Part shown: positions 32,038-41,212 of the stretch, piece by piece | Layout of the letters: each line of letters begins with the position of its first letter | Numbering within the stretch: the first letter of the stretch is position 1 | DNA from: Streptomyces ardesiacus | GTDB lineage: Bacteria > Actinomycetota > Actinomycetes > Streptomycetales > Streptomycetaceae | Direction: 5' to 3' | Assembly: GCF_003112575.1 (NCBI RefSeq) | Contig: NZ_BEWC01000005.1 | Location: 620,001-684,000, forward strand | Length of the DNA: 64,000 bases | Program-made: the position numbers and the translations under genes | Notes under the pieces: model-generated | Databases searched by the model: none | Told to the model about the DNA's origin: nothing | What the model saw: the letters and a program-made list of their open reading frames with translations, nothing else

Positions 32038-32355
32038 TCACTGCGCCTCGGCGAAGGCCTCGTACACCCTCTTCGGGATCCGGCCCCGCGCCGGCACGTC
32101 CATCCGGTGTGCCTGGGCCCAGGCGCGGACCGCCGCCGGGTCGGGGGCGACCTCCGTCTGCCGGTAGGTCCTGCCGGAGCGGGAGCGCTTGCGGCCGGCC
32201 GAGACGTACGGCTCCAGCGCCTTGCGCAGTTTCCGGGCATTGGCTTCGTTCAGGTCGATCTCGTACATCCGGCCGTCGACTCCGAAGGCGATCGTCTCCG
32301 CCGCTTCCGAGCCGTCGATGTCGTCAAAGAGAGTGACCACGACACGCTGCGCCAC
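32038..32355 (-). CDS. lsrL: Lsr2-family nucleoid protein (LsrL-like)
   Basis: 105 residues from a GTG (VAQRVVVTLFDDIDGSEAAETI). The N-terminal dimerisation domain (to about 60) and C-terminal DNA-binding domain with the AT-hook-like PARGRIPKRVYEAF are those of Lsr2, which binds and silences AT-rich DNA. Streptomyces carry two paralogues; from the position next to purSQL I take this as the second one, LsrL. It is divergent from purS across 350 bases that include an unusually AT-rich segment, a likely site of autoregulation. Confidence 0.9.
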   Translation of the reverse strand: MAQRVVVTLFDDIDGSEAAETIAFGVDGRMYEIDLNEANARKLRKALEPYVSAGRKRSRSGRTYRQTEVAPDPAAVRAWAQAHRMDVPARGRIPKRVYEAFAEAQ

Positions 32356-32706
32356 GAATATCGGTCCCTTCGTGCGGCATCTCCGCGATGACGTGCCCGA
32401 ACGTGCCAAGACGCCGCGATGATGCCGACTGTTCGCCTGTAATTGGGCAAAGTATCGGCTAATGACATTTCATTTGTACCGTGCCCGGCATTGCAATGGG
32501 AAGACCGACTAAATCTCCCCGCGTGTCCGTCGCGCAATAGCTGCCCCGCACCGGATCCGGGATCTTTCCCGAAGCTTTTCGTGAGCACCCCCTCCCGATG
32601 CCGAATCGTGACTGGGCTCACGTAGATTCCTCCAAGGCTACGCGCGTAGAAATTTTGTACGGGTAGTCTGAAGGAACCTGCTCAGCACCACACACCGGGA
32701 GTGCCA
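32356..32706. other. Divergent lsrL-purS promoter region with an AT-rich island
   Basis: About 350 bases. The part around 32430-32520 is strikingly AT-rich for this genome (TAATTGGGCAAAGTATCGGC, ATTTCATTTG, CTAAAT), a plausible Lsr2/LsrL target. Nearer purS there is a perfect 12-bp palindrome CTACGCGCGTAG (32638-32649) and a possible -10 TAGTCT (32664-32669). No gene seen. Confidence 0.6.
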
Positions 32707-32979
32707 GTGGCACGCGTCGTAGTCGACGTCATGCTCAAGCCGGAGATCCTCGACCCCCAGGGCCAGGCGGTGCAGCGCGCACTGCCGCGACTGGGTTTCG
32801 AAGGGATCTCGGACGTCCGTCAGGGAAAGCGATTCGAACTGGAAGTGGACGGGCCGGTCGACGACGCCGCCCTCGCCCGCATCCATGATCTTGCGGAATC
32901 CTTCCTCGCCAACACCGTGATCGAGGACTTCACCGTCAAGGTCGAGTCCGAGGACGTGGTCGCGGGGGCCGCGAAGTGA
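32707..32979 (+). CDS. purS: Phosphoribosylformylglycinamidine synthase subunit PurS
   Basis: 90 residues from the second GTG (32707), with GGGAG just upstream; a GTG two codons earlier is in frame. MARVVVDVMLKPEILDPQGQ, GFEGISDVRQGKRFELEV and AESFLANTVIEDF are typical of PurS, which bridges PurQ and PurL in the FGAM synthetase complex. First gene of the coupled purS-purQ-purL operon; the stop overlaps the purQ start. Confidence 0.96.
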   Translation: MARVVVDVMLKPEILDPQGQAVQRALPRLGFEGISDVRQGKRFELEVDGPVDDAALARIHDLAESFLANTVIEDFTVKVESEDVVAGAAK

Positions 32980-33656
32980 CCGCTCGTATTGGCGTCGTCA
33001 CTTTCCCCGGCAGCCTCGACGACCGGGACACGCAGCGCGCGATCCGCGTCGCCGGCGCCGAGCCCGTCGCTCTCTGGCACAAGGACAAGGACCTCAAGCA
33101 GGTCGACGCCGTGGTGCTGTGCGGCGGTTTCTCGTACGGCGATTATCTGCGCGCCGGCGCCATCGCCCGCTTCTCGCCCGTGATGGACACCGTCATCGAC
33201 CAGGCGAAGGCCGGTCTGCCGGTGCTGGGCATCTGCAACGGCTTCCAGATCCTCACGGAGGCCCACCTGCTGCCGGGCGGCATGCTGGGCAACGACCACC
33301 TGCACTTCATCTGCCGCGACCAGAAGCTGCGGGTGGAGAACGCGGACACCGCCTGGACCGGCGACTACACGGCCGGCCAGGAGATCCACATCCCGCTGAA
33401 GAACATGGACGGCCGCTACGTCGCCGACCGGCGCACGCTGGACGAGCTGGAGGCCGAGGGGCGGGTGGCCTTCCGCTACCTGGACATGAACCCCAACGGC
33501 TCGCTCAACGACATCGCCGGCATCACCAACGCCGCCGGGAACGTCGTCGGCCTCATGCCGCACCCCGAGCACGCCGTCGAGCCGCTGATCGGTACGGGCC
33601 GTACCGACGGTCTGCCGTTCTTCACCTCGATCCTCAAGAAGCTGGTCAACGCATGA
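32976..33656 (+). CDS. purQ: Phosphoribosylformylglycinamidine synthase subunit PurQ (glutaminase)
   Basis: 226 residues, GTG overlapping purS by four bases. Class I glutamine amidotransferase: nucleophile Cys87 in VLGICNGFQIL and the His-Glu pair in GLMPHPEHAVE. It releases ammonia from glutamine for PurL. Overlaps purL by four bases (ATGA), so all three are translationally coupled. Confidence 0.97.
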   Translation: MTARIGVVTFPGSLDDRDTQRAIRVAGAEPVALWHKDKDLKQVDAVVLCGGFSYGDYLRAGAIARFSPVMDTVIDQAKAGLPVLGICNGFQILTEAHLLPGGMLGNDHLHFICRDQKLRVENADTAWTGDYTAGQEIHIPLKNMDGRYVADRRTLDELEAEGRVAFRYLDMNPNGSLNDIAGITNAAGNVVGLMPHPEHAVEPLIGTGRTDGLPFFTSILKKLVNA

Positions 33657-35911
33657 GCCGGACGCCTCTGGACACGGTCGAGCACGCGGCCGCGACCCCC
33701 GACGTCGAGCTGCCCTGGGCCGAGCTGGGCCTGAAGAAGGACGAGTACGAGAGGGTCGTGGAGATCCTCGGCCGCCGCCCCACCGGCGCGGAGCTGGCCA
33801 TGTACTCCGTGATGTGGTCCGAGCACTGCTCGTACAAGAGCAGCAAGGTGCACCTGCGCCAGTTCGGCGAGAAGGCCCCCCGGTCCGACGCCCTGCTCGT
33901 CGGCATCGGCGAGAACGCCGGTGTCGTCGACGTCGGCCAGGGCTACGCGGTCACCTTCAAGGTCGAGTCGCACAACCACCCGTCCTACGTGGAGCCCTAC
34001 CAGGGCGCGGCCACGGGCGTGGGCGGCATCGTGCGCGACATCATCGCGATGGGCGCCCGCCCGGTGGCCGTGGTCGACCCCCTGCGCTTCGGCGCAGCCG
34101 ACCACCCCGACACCAAGCGCGTCCTGCCCGGCGTCGTCGCCGGCATCGGCGGCTACGGCAACTGCCTGGGCCTGCCCAACATCGGCGGCGAGGTCGTCTT
34201 CGACGCCTGCTACCAGGGCAACCCGCTGGTCAACGCCGGTGCCATCGGCGTCATGCGGCACGAGGACATCCACCTCGCCAAGGCGTCCGGCGCGGGCAAC
34301 AAGGTCATCCTGTACGGCGCCCGCACCGGCGGCGACGGCATCGGCGGCGCCTCGATCCTGGCCTCCGAGACCTTCGACGACGCCAAGCCGTCCAAGCGCC
34401 CCGCCGTCCAGGTCGGCGACCCCTTCCAGGAGAAACTCCTCATCGAGTGCACCCTGGAGGCCTTCGCCGAGAAGCTGGTCGTCGGCATCCAGGACCTGGG
34501 AGCGGCGGGCCTGTCCTGCGCGACCAGCGAACTGGCGTCGAACGGCTCCGGCGGCATGCGCGTCACGCTGGACGACGTCCCGCTGCGCGACTCGACGCTC
34601 TCGCCCGAGGAAATCCTCATGAGCGAGTCGCAGGAGCGCATGTGCGCGGTGGTCGAGCCGGAGAAGGTCGACCGCTTCCTCGAGATCTGCGACAAGTGGG
34701 ACGTCATCGCCACCGTCATCGGCGAGGTGACCGACGGCGACCGGCTGGAGATCTTCTGGCACGGCGGCAAGATCGTCGACGTCGACCCGCGCACCGTCGC
34801 CCACGACGGCCCGGTCTACGAGCGCCCCTACGCCCGTCCGGACTGGCAGGACGCCCTCCAGGCCGACGACGCGAACAAGCTGCCCCGGCCCGGGACGGGT
34901 GAGGAGCTGAAGGACCAGGTCCTCAAGCTGGTCGGCTCGCCCAACCAGGCGTCCAAGCAGTGGATCACCCAGCAGTACGACCACTTCGTGCAGGGCAACA
35001 CCGTCCTCGCCCAGCCCGAGGACTCGGGCATGATCCGCGTGGACGAGGAGTCCGGCCTCGGCGTCGCCATCGCCACCGACGGCAACGGCCGCTACGCCAA
35101 GCTCGACCCGTACACGGGCGCGCAGCTCGCCCTGGCGGAGGCCTACCGCAACGTGGCCACGACGGGCGCGAAGCCGCTGGCGGTCTCCGACTGCCTGAAC
35201 TTCGGCTCGCCGGAGGACCCTGCGGTCATGTGGCAGTTCGCGGAGGCCGTGCGCGGCCTGGCCGACGGCTGCCTGCAGCTGGGCACCCCGGTCACGGGCG
35301 GCAACGTCTCGCTCTACAACCAGACCGGCGAGGCCGCCATCCATCCCACCCCGGTGGTCGCGGTCCTCGGCGTCATCGACGACGTGGCCCGGCGCACGCC
35401 GGTCGCCTTCCAGGAGGACGGCCAGCTGCTGTACCTGCTGGGCGACACGCGTGAGGAGTTCGGCGGCTCGGCCTGGTCCCAGGTGATCCACGGCCACCTC
35501 GGCGGCCTGCCCCCGAAGGTCGACCTGGAGCGCGAGCGCCTGCTCGGCGAGATCCTGATCTCCGCCTCCCGCGACGGCATGATCGACTCCGCGCACGACC
35601 TGTCCGACGGCGGTCTGGTCCAGGCGGTCGTCGAGTCGGCGCTGCTGGGCGGCCGGGGCGCGCGTCTGGTCGTACCGGACGGGCTCGACGCGTTCACCTT
35701 CCTGTTCTCGGAGTCGGCGGGCCGCGCGGTCGTCGCCGTCCCGCGCTCGGAAGAGGTCCGCTTCAACGACATGTGCGGTGCCCGCGGCCTGCCCGTCACC
35801 CGCATCGGCGTGGTCGACGGCGACGCGGTCGAGGTCCAGGGCGAGTTCACCCTCTCCCTGGCGGAGCTGCGCGAGGCCCACGAGGGGACGATCCCGGGGC
35901 TGCTCGGGTAG
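33653..35911 (+). CDS. purL: Phosphoribosylformylglycinamidine synthase subunit PurL
   Basis: 752 residues, the small-type PurL that requires PurQ and PurS. Converts FGAR to FGAM with ATP and ammonia (purine step 4). Motifs: MWSEHCSYKSSK with catalytic His, VESHNHPSYVEPYQGAATGVGG, GGDGIGGAS, QDLGAAGLSCATSE, GNVSLYNQT and DLSDGGLVQA. Two PurM-like halves are present. A terminator follows at 35933-35964. Confidence 0.97.
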   Translation: MSRTPLDTVEHAAATPDVELPWAELGLKKDEYERVVEILGRRPTGAELAMYSVMWSEHCSYKSSKVHLRQFGEKAPRSDALLVGIGENAGVVDVGQGYAVTFKVESHNHPSYVEPYQGAATGVGGIVRDIIAMGARPVAVVDPLRFGAADHPDTKRVLPGVVAGIGGYGNCLGLPNIGGEVVFDACYQGNPLVNAGAIGVMRHEDIHLAKASGAGNKVILYGARTGGDGIGGASILASETFDDAKPSKRPAVQVGDPFQEKLLIECTLEAFAEKLVVGIQDLGAAGLSCATSELASNGSGGMRVTLDDVPLRDSTLSPEEILMSESQERMCAVVEPEKVDRFLEICDKWDVIATVIGEVTDGDRLEIFWHGGKIVDVDPRTVAHDGPVYERPYARPDWQDALQADDANKLPRPGTGEELKDQVLKLVGSPNQASKQWITQQYDHFVQGNTVLAQPEDSGMIRVDEESGLGVAIATDGNGRYAKLDPYTGAQLALAEAYRNVATTGAKPLAVSDCLNFGSPEDPAVMWQFAEAVRGLADGCLQLGTPVTGGNVSLYNQTGEAAIHPTPVVAVLGVIDDVARRTPVAFQEDGQLLYLLGDTREEFGGSAWSQVIHGHLGGLPPKVDLERERLLGEILISASRDGMIDSAHDLSDGGLVQAVVESALLGGRGARLVVPDGLDAFTFLFSESAGRAVVAVPRSEEVRFNDMCGARGLPVTRIGVVDGDAVEVQGEFTLSLAELREAHEGTIPGLLG

Positions 35912-35932
35912 CAGCGGTACGACGTACGTGGA

Positions 35933-35964
35933 GGGGCCGTCCGGAGCGTTCCGGGCGGCCCTTT
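35933..35964 (+). terminator. purSQL terminator
   Basis: GGGCCGTCCGG (35934-35944) pairs with CCGGGCGGCCC (35951-35961) with one G-T pair, followed by TTT. Confidence 0.75.
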
Positions 35965-35995
35965 CGCGTGCCCGGCGGGAACGCGCTTGCGCGGA

Positions 35996-36013
35996 ATTAC
36001 GAACTTACGTAAT
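35996..36013. promoter_or_regulatory. Likely ArsR-type operator
   Basis: ATTACG-N6-CGTAAT, a perfect 18-bp inverted repeat, ends ten bases before the GTG of the ArsR-family gene. The position over the start region suggests autoregulation by that protein. Confidence 0.6.
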
Positions 36014-36022
36014 CTCAAAGGC

Positions 36023-36526
36023 GTGGAGCACCTGGAACAACGCGTGGCCGACCTCGAACGGCGCCTCGCCGCCCTGGAGGCCGCCGACCGGCCCGCCCCC
36101 GGGCCCCAGGAGGGCGACTTCTGGGCCCTGGAAGGACTGAAGGAGCAGCTCACCGGGATGGGGGCGGCGACCGGAGGCGTCCTGTTCACCGGCGCGGTCC
36201 GGCTGCCGACCGGGGAGCGGTACGAGTGGCAGCACGGCGCACTGGCCGACGGCCTCCTGGAGGCCGACTGGGCCGAGTCCGCCGAGGTGTTCGCCGCCCT
36301 CGGGCACCCCGTGCGGCTGCGGCTGCTGCGGGAGGTCCTGGGCGGCCGGCGCACCGCCGCGGAGCTGGCCGAGCTGGACGGGATGGGCACGACCGGCCAG
36401 ATCTACCACCACCTGCGCCAGCTCACCGGCGCCGGCTGGCTGCACACCACCGGCCGGGGCCGTCACGAGGTGCCGCCGGGGCGGGTCGTGCCGCTCCTGG
36501 TGGCGCTGTCGACCGCGCGGAACTGA
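36023..36526 (+). CDS. ArsR-family winged-helix regulator
   Basis: 167 residues from the GTG at 36023 (VEHLEQRVADLERRLAALEA); this start leaves the palindromic operator outside the gene. An N-terminal coiled coil (1-25) is followed, after a linker, by the wHTH: FAALGHPVRLRLLREVLGGRRTAAELAEL and TTGQIYHHLRQLTGAGWL. No metal-binding cysteines are seen, so it is not a classic metal sensor. It is followed by the M23 peptidase gene 55 bases downstream, which it may control. Confidence 0.88.
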   Translation: MEHLEQRVADLERRLAALEAADRPAPGPQEGDFWALEGLKEQLTGMGAATGGVLFTGAVRLPTGERYEWQHGALADGLLEADWAESAEVFAALGHPVRLRLLREVLGGRRTAAELAELDGMGTTGQIYHHLRQLTGAGWLHTTGRGRHEVPPGRVVPLLVALSTARN

Positions 36527-36581
36527 CCGGGACCGCCGGGACCGCCAGGCCCCTCGGGTCCGTCACGAGCAAGGGGGAACG

Positions 36582-37418
36582 ATGTCCGCACGCAAGCTCG
36601 CCATGATGACCTTCCGGGGGCTGCAACTCGCCTTCGCCGCCCTGGTGGCCGTCGCCGTCCTCCTCGACCCGGCGCTCCCGTGGTGGTGCGTCGTCCTGCC
36701 GCTGGTCCTCGCCCACGCCCTGATCACCGTGGTCAACCGGTGGAACGGCGGCGCCCCGGACGCCCCCGGCCGGGCCCCCGCGCCCGTCGAGGTCGCCCCG
36801 CCCGTCACCGGCCGCTGGTCCGCGCTGAACAGCCCCGCCGACCGCACCCCGAGCCACGGCGTCCACGCCTACGGCCAGACCTTCGCCATCGACCTCGTCG
36901 CCGAGCCGGAGCCCGGCGCCCGCCCCGGCTTCCGCCTCCTGTGGCCGCTCGCCCGGCGCGCCCGCGCCTTCCCGGCGTTCGGCGCCCCGCTCCTCGCGGT
37001 GGCCGACGGGACGGTCGTACGGGCCGCCGACGGCCGGCGCGACCACCTGAGCCGGACCTCGCTGCCCGCGCTGCTGTACCTGATGGTCGTCGAGGGCTCG
37101 GTGCGGGAGATGGCAGGCGTCCGGCACCTCGTCGGCAACCACCTGGTGCTGGAGCTCGACGACGGCACCCACGCCCTGTACGCCCACGTCCAGCGGGGTT
37201 CCTTCACCGTCCGCGAGGGCGAGCGCGTCCGCGCCGGACAGGTGGTCGCCCGGTGCGGGAACTCCGGCAACTCCACCGAGCCGCACGTGCACTTCCAGCT
37301 GATGGACGGCCCCGACCCGGACACGGCCCGGGGCGTCCCCTTCACCTGGCGCGGCATCGGCGTCCCGCGCAACGGCGAGATCGTCGAGACGCCCTCGCCG
37401 GCCACCTCGCCCGCATAG
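36582..37418 (+). CDS. Membrane-anchored M23-family peptidase
   Basis: 278 residues, ATG after GGGGGAACG. Two hydrophobic helices at the N-terminus (about 12-52) anchor an extracytoplasmic M23 domain: SHGVHAYGQTFAIDL carries the first zinc ligands, GNHLVLELDDGTHALYAHVQ the core, and EPHVHFQLMDG the HxH ligand pair. M23 enzymes cut peptidoglycan cross-links or, in degenerate forms, regulate other hydrolases. Key His residues appear intact. The gene ends 9 bases before the MDMPI-type gene. Confidence 0.88.
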   Translation: MSARKLAMMTFRGLQLAFAALVAVAVLLDPALPWWCVVLPLVLAHALITVVNRWNGGAPDAPGRAPAPVEVAPPVTGRWSALNSPADRTPSHGVHAYGQTFAIDLVAEPEPGARPGFRLLWPLARRARAFPAFGAPLLAVADGTVVRAADGRRDHLSRTSLPALLYLMVVEGSVREMAGVRHLVGNHLVLELDDGTHALYAHVQRGSFTVREGERVRAGQVVARCGNSGNSTEPHVHFQLMDGPDPDTARGVPFTWRGIGVPRNGEIVETPSPATSPA

Positions 37419-37427
37419 GCTCACCGC

Positions 37428-38225
37428 ATGCCCCCGGCCAGAAAGCGCCCCCGCGCCTACGACCCCGCCCGCACCCGCGCCGCCGTCCTCGCCCAGTTCG
37501 GGCACGTACGGGCGGCCGTCCGCACCCTCACCCCCGAGCAGCTCGCCCTGCCGACCCGGCTCGGGGAGTGGACCGTGCGGGAGCTGGTGGCGCACGTGGG
37601 CAGGGCGCTGACCGCCGTGGACCTGCTGCTGGACGAGCCCGAGCCGGCGCGGCAGGACGGGCGGCTGCCCGACTGGCCGTCCGCCATCGCCGCCGACGCG
37701 GACGCCATCGCCTCCGCCGCCCGCCGGCTCGCCGCCGAGCACCCCGACCCGGACGCCGGCCTCGCCGAGGCCGAGCGGCGCTTCACCGGGCGGCTCGACA
37801 CCCACCCCGGGAGCAGGCTGGTCCCGACGAGCGCGGGTGCCCTGCCGCTGGCCGACTACGTCGTGACCCGCACCGTCGAGCTGGTCGTCCACACCGACGA
37901 CCTGAACGCCGCGGTCCCCGGCCTCGACGTCCCCTACGACCGGCAGGCCCTGGCCGCCGCGACCCGGCTGCTCGCCGACGCCCTCGCCGTGAAGGCGCCC
38001 GGCGGTTCGACGGAGGTGCGGATCCCGCCGTACGCCGTCGTCCAGTGCGTGGAGGGCCCCCGGCACACCCGGGGCACCCCGCCCAACGTCGTCGAGACCG
38101 ACCCGCTGACCTGGATCCGGCTGGCCACCGGGCGGCTGGCCTGGCAGGACGCCCTGGACGGGGCCGCGGTGAGCGCGAGCGGGGAGCGGGCCGACCTCTC
38201 AGCCCTGCTGCCGCTGCTGGGCTGA
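37428..38225 (+). CDS. Maleylpyruvate isomerase/MDMPI-type mycothiol-dependent enzyme
   Basis: 265 residues. DinB-like four-helix domain with metal-binding His56 (ELVAHVGRA) and the second pair in TVELVVHTDDLNAAV; the C-terminal part (VVETDPLTWIRLATGRLAW...) is the SCP2-like domain found with it. Such proteins use mycothiol and zinc for isomerase or thiol-transfer reactions; the substrate is unknown here. It lies 9 bases after the M23 gene, so it is probably in the same transcript. Confidence 0.88.
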   Translation: MPPARKRPRAYDPARTRAAVLAQFGHVRAAVRTLTPEQLALPTRLGEWTVRELVAHVGRALTAVDLLLDEPEPARQDGRLPDWPSAIAADADAIASAARRLAAEHPDPDAGLAEAERRFTGRLDTHPGSRLVPTSAGALPLADYVVTRTVELVVHTDDLNAAVPGLDVPYDRQALAAATRLLADALAVKAPGGSTEVRIPPYAVVQCVEGPRHTRGTPPNVVETDPLTWIRLATGRLAWQDALDGAAVSASGERADLSALLPLLG

Positions 38226-38495
38226 GGGGAGGCGGATGCCACCGTCGGCGACGGACGCGTCACGCTCGGCGTCCCGTCCGCGACCCGAATGATGTGCGAA
38301 GGCTCACTCATGGACGCCGGGAAGCGGCTTCCGGACCCCTTCGACGGTTCGGCCGCATCGCCGCTCCGATCATGAAACCCTCCCGCTGACCAGGGACAAC
38401 GGCGCCACGGGCCGGATCACCGCCGGACCGTGATCACCCGCTGGCCCCTTGTCCCCAATTCGGACCAGTGGTCGACCTCGCCTACACTCGGTGGC

Positions 38496-40022
38496 GTGCC
38501 ACGTGGTGACGGTCGACTCAATCACGATCTGCTTCCCGGCGAGAAGGGCCCCCAGGACGCTTGCGGCGTCTTCGGTGTCTGGGCTCCGGGCGAAGAGGTC
38601 GCAAAGCTCACGTACTTCGGGCTGTACGCCCTCCAGCATCGGGGCCAGGAATCCGCGGGAATCGCGGTCAGCAACGGCTCCCAGATCCTCGTCTTCAAGG
38701 ACATGGGCCTGGTGTCCCAGGTCTTCGACGAGACCTCGCTCGGTTCGCTCCAGGGTCACATCGCGGTCGGTCACGCCCGCTACTCGACCACGGGTGCCTC
38801 CGTGTGGGAGAACGCCCAGCCGACGTTCCGTGCCACCGCGCAGGGCTCCATCGCGCTCGGGCACAACGGCAACCTCGTCAACACCGCCCAGCTCGCCGGG
38901 ATGGTCGCCGACCTGCCCAAGCAGGACGGCCGCTCCACCCGCGTCGCGGCGACCAACGACACGGACCTGATCACCGCGCTGCTCGCGGGCCAGGTCGACG
39001 ACGACGGCAAGCCGCTGACCGTCGAGGAGGCGGCCGGCAAGGTGCTGCCGCAGGTGCGCGGCGCCTTCTCCCTCGTCTTCATGGACGAGCACACCCTCTA
39101 CGCCGCCCGCGACCCGCAGGGCATCCGTCCGCTGGTCCTGGGCCGTCTCGAGCGCGGCTGGGTGGTCGCCTCGGAGTCCGCCGCCCTCGACATCTGCGGT
39201 GCGAGCTTCGTCCGGGAGATCGAGCCGGGCGAGTTCGTCGCCATCGACGAGAACGGCCTGCGAACATCCCGATTCGCAGAAGCGAAGCCCAAGGGCTGTG
39301 TCTTCGAGTACGTGTACCTGGCCCGCCCGGACACCGACATCGCCGGCCGCAACGTCTACCTCTCGCGCGTCGAGATGGGGCGCAGGCTGGCGAAGGAGGC
39401 CCCCGCGGAGGCCGACCTCGTCATAGCGACCCCGGAATCCGGCACCCCCGCCGCGATCGGGTACGCCGAGGCCTCGGGCATCCCCTTCGGCAACGGTCTG
39501 GTGAAGAACGCCTACGTGGGCCGCACCTTCATCCAGCCCTCGCAGACCATCCGCCAGCTCGGCATCCGCCTGAAGCTGAACCCCTTGAAGGAAGTCATCA
39601 AGGGCAAGCGGCTGGTCGTCGTGGACGACTCCATCGTGCGCGGCAACACCCAGCGGGCCCTGGTCCGCATGCTGCGCGAGGCCGGTGCCGCCGAGGTCCA
39701 CATCCGGATCTCGTCGCCCCCCGTGAAGTGGCCCTGCTTCTTCGGCATCGACTTCGCCACCCGCGCCGAGCTCATCGCCAACGGCATGAGCGTCGAGGAG
39801 ATCGGCACCTCGATGGGCGCCGACTCCCTGGCGTACATCTCCATCGACGGCATGATCGAGGCGACCACCATCGCCAAGCCGAACCTGTGCCGCGCCTGCT
39901 TCGACGGCGAGTACCCGATGGAGCTCCCCGACCCCGAGCTGCTCGGCAAGCAGCTCCTGGAGACCGAGCTGGCCGCGGGGCCCGCCGGTACGGCCGCCGC
40001 CGACGCCATCCGTCGCCCGTAG
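38496..40022 (+). CDS. purF: Amidophosphoribosyltransferase
   Basis: 508 residues from a GTG (VPRGDGRLNHDLLPGEKGPQ). First committed enzyme of purine synthesis. Propeptide of 22 residues precedes the N-terminal nucleophile Cys23 (DACGVFGVW); glutaminase motifs GHARYSTTG and GHNGNLVN follow. PRPP site VVVDDSIVRGNTQRALV, and cysteines for the Bacillus-type Fe-S cluster (PCFFGIDF, NLCRACFDG). There is no ribosome site; TACACT (38483-38488) with TTCGGA 18 bases upstream suggests a leaderless transcript. Confidence 0.97.
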   Translation: MPRGDGRLNHDLLPGEKGPQDACGVFGVWAPGEEVAKLTYFGLYALQHRGQESAGIAVSNGSQILVFKDMGLVSQVFDETSLGSLQGHIAVGHARYSTTGASVWENAQPTFRATAQGSIALGHNGNLVNTAQLAGMVADLPKQDGRSTRVAATNDTDLITALLAGQVDDDGKPLTVEEAAGKVLPQVRGAFSLVFMDEHTLYAARDPQGIRPLVLGRLERGWVVASESAALDICGASFVREIEPGEFVAIDENGLRTSRFAEAKPKGCVFEYVYLARPDTDIAGRNVYLSRVEMGRRLAKEAPAEADLVIATPESGTPAAIGYAEASGIPFGNGLVKNAYVGRTFIQPSQTIRQLGIRLKLNPLKEVIKGKRLVVVDDSIVRGNTQRALVRMLREAGAAEVHIRISSPPVKWPCFFGIDFATRAELIANGMSVEEIGTSMGADSLAYISIDGMIEATTIAKPNLCRACFDGEYPMELPDPELLGKQLLETELAAGPAGTAAADAIRRP

Positions 40023-40072
40023 CCGTCCGCCTCCCCGCCCCACCGCCGTACGACACGAAGGTTCTCATCGTC

Positions 40073-41140
40073 ATGCCTGACACAACTGGTGCCAGCTACG
40101 CAGCCGCCGGCGTCGACATCGAGGCGGGCGACCGCGCCGTCGAGCTCATGAAGGAGTGGGTGAAGAAGACGCGCCGCCCCGAGGTCCTCGGCGGCCTCGG
40201 CGGCTTCGCCGGCCTCTTCGACGCCTCCGCCCTCAAGAACTACGAGCGCCCGCTGCTCGCCTCCGCCACCGACGGCGTCGGCACCAAGGTCGACATCGCC
40301 CGGCAGCTCGGCGTCTACGACACCATCGGCCACGACCTGGTCGCCATGGTCATGGACGACATCGTGGTCTGCGGCGCCGAGCCGCTGTTCATGACCGACT
40401 ACATCTGCGTCGGCAAGGTCCACCCCGAGCGGGTCGCCGCCATCGTCAAGGGCATCGCCGAGGGCTGCGTGCTGGCGGGATGCGCCCTGGTGGGCGGCGA
40501 GACGGCCGAACACCCCGGCCTGCTGGGGGCGGACGACTTCGACGTCGCGGGCGCCGGTACGGGCGTCGTGGAGGCCGACCGGCTGCTCGGCCCGGACCGC
40601 ATCCGTACGGGCGACGCGGTGATCGCCATGGCGTCCTCCGGGCTTCACTCGAACGGGTACTCGCTGGTCCGCCACGTCCTGCTGAACGAGGGCGGCCTGG
40701 CGCTCGACGCCCACCTGGACGGCCTCGGCCGCACCCTCGGCGAGGAGCTGCTGGAGCCGACCAAGATCTACTCCCTGGACTGCCTGGCCCTCATGCGCAC
40801 CGCCGAGGTCCACGCCTTCAGCCACGTCACCGGCGGCGGACTCGCGGCCAACCTGGCCCGCGTGATCCCCGACGGCCTGCACGCCGTGGTCGACCGCTCC
40901 ACCTGGACCCCGGGCGCGGTCTTCGACCTCGTCGGCCGGACCGGCAAGGTGGAGCGCCTGGAACTGGAGAAGACCCTCAACATGGGCGTGGGCATGATCG
41001 CGATCGTGCCCGAGGAGTCGACGGACGTGGCCCTGACGGCCCTCACCGACCGCGGCGTGGACGCCTGGGTGGCCGGCGAGATCACCGACCGCGGCGCGCA
41101 CACGACGGGCGCGGCACTGGTGGGCGACTACGCCGCCTGA
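40073..41140 (+). CDS. purM: Phosphoribosylformylglycinamidine cyclo-ligase
   Basis: 355 residues from the ATG 50 bases after purF. AIR synthetase, closing the imidazole ring (purine step 5). Motifs: SYAAAGVDIEAGDRAVELMK, LASATDGVGTKVDIA, GHDLVAMVMDDIVVCGAEPLF, GGETAEHPGLL and SSGLHSNGYSLVR. Likely operon with purF. A terminator follows. Confidence 0.97.
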   Translation: MPDTTGASYAAAGVDIEAGDRAVELMKEWVKKTRRPEVLGGLGGFAGLFDASALKNYERPLLASATDGVGTKVDIARQLGVYDTIGHDLVAMVMDDIVVCGAEPLFMTDYICVGKVHPERVAAIVKGIAEGCVLAGCALVGGETAEHPGLLGADDFDVAGAGTGVVEADRLLGPDRIRTGDAVIAMASSGLHSNGYSLVRHVLLNEGGLALDAHLDGLGRTLGEELLEPTKIYSLDCLALMRTAEVHAFSHVTGGGLAANLARVIPDGLHAVVDRSTWTPGAVFDLVGRTGKVERLELEKTLNMGVGMIAIVPEESTDVALTALTDRGVDAWVAGEITDRGAHTTGAALVGDYAA

Positions 41141-41160
41141 GATGCCGCGGGCAGCACAGA

Positions 41161-41195
41161 ACCCGGTCGGTGACAGACATCATCACCGACCGGGC
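41161..41195. terminator. Terminator between purM and the DUF3073 gene
   Basis: CCCGGTCGGTGA (41162-41173) pairs perfectly with TCACCGACCGGG (41183-41194); loop nine bases. Convergent genes on both sides. Confidence 0.85.
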
Positions 41196-41212
41196 TGGTG
41201 TTCCGTGCTAGG

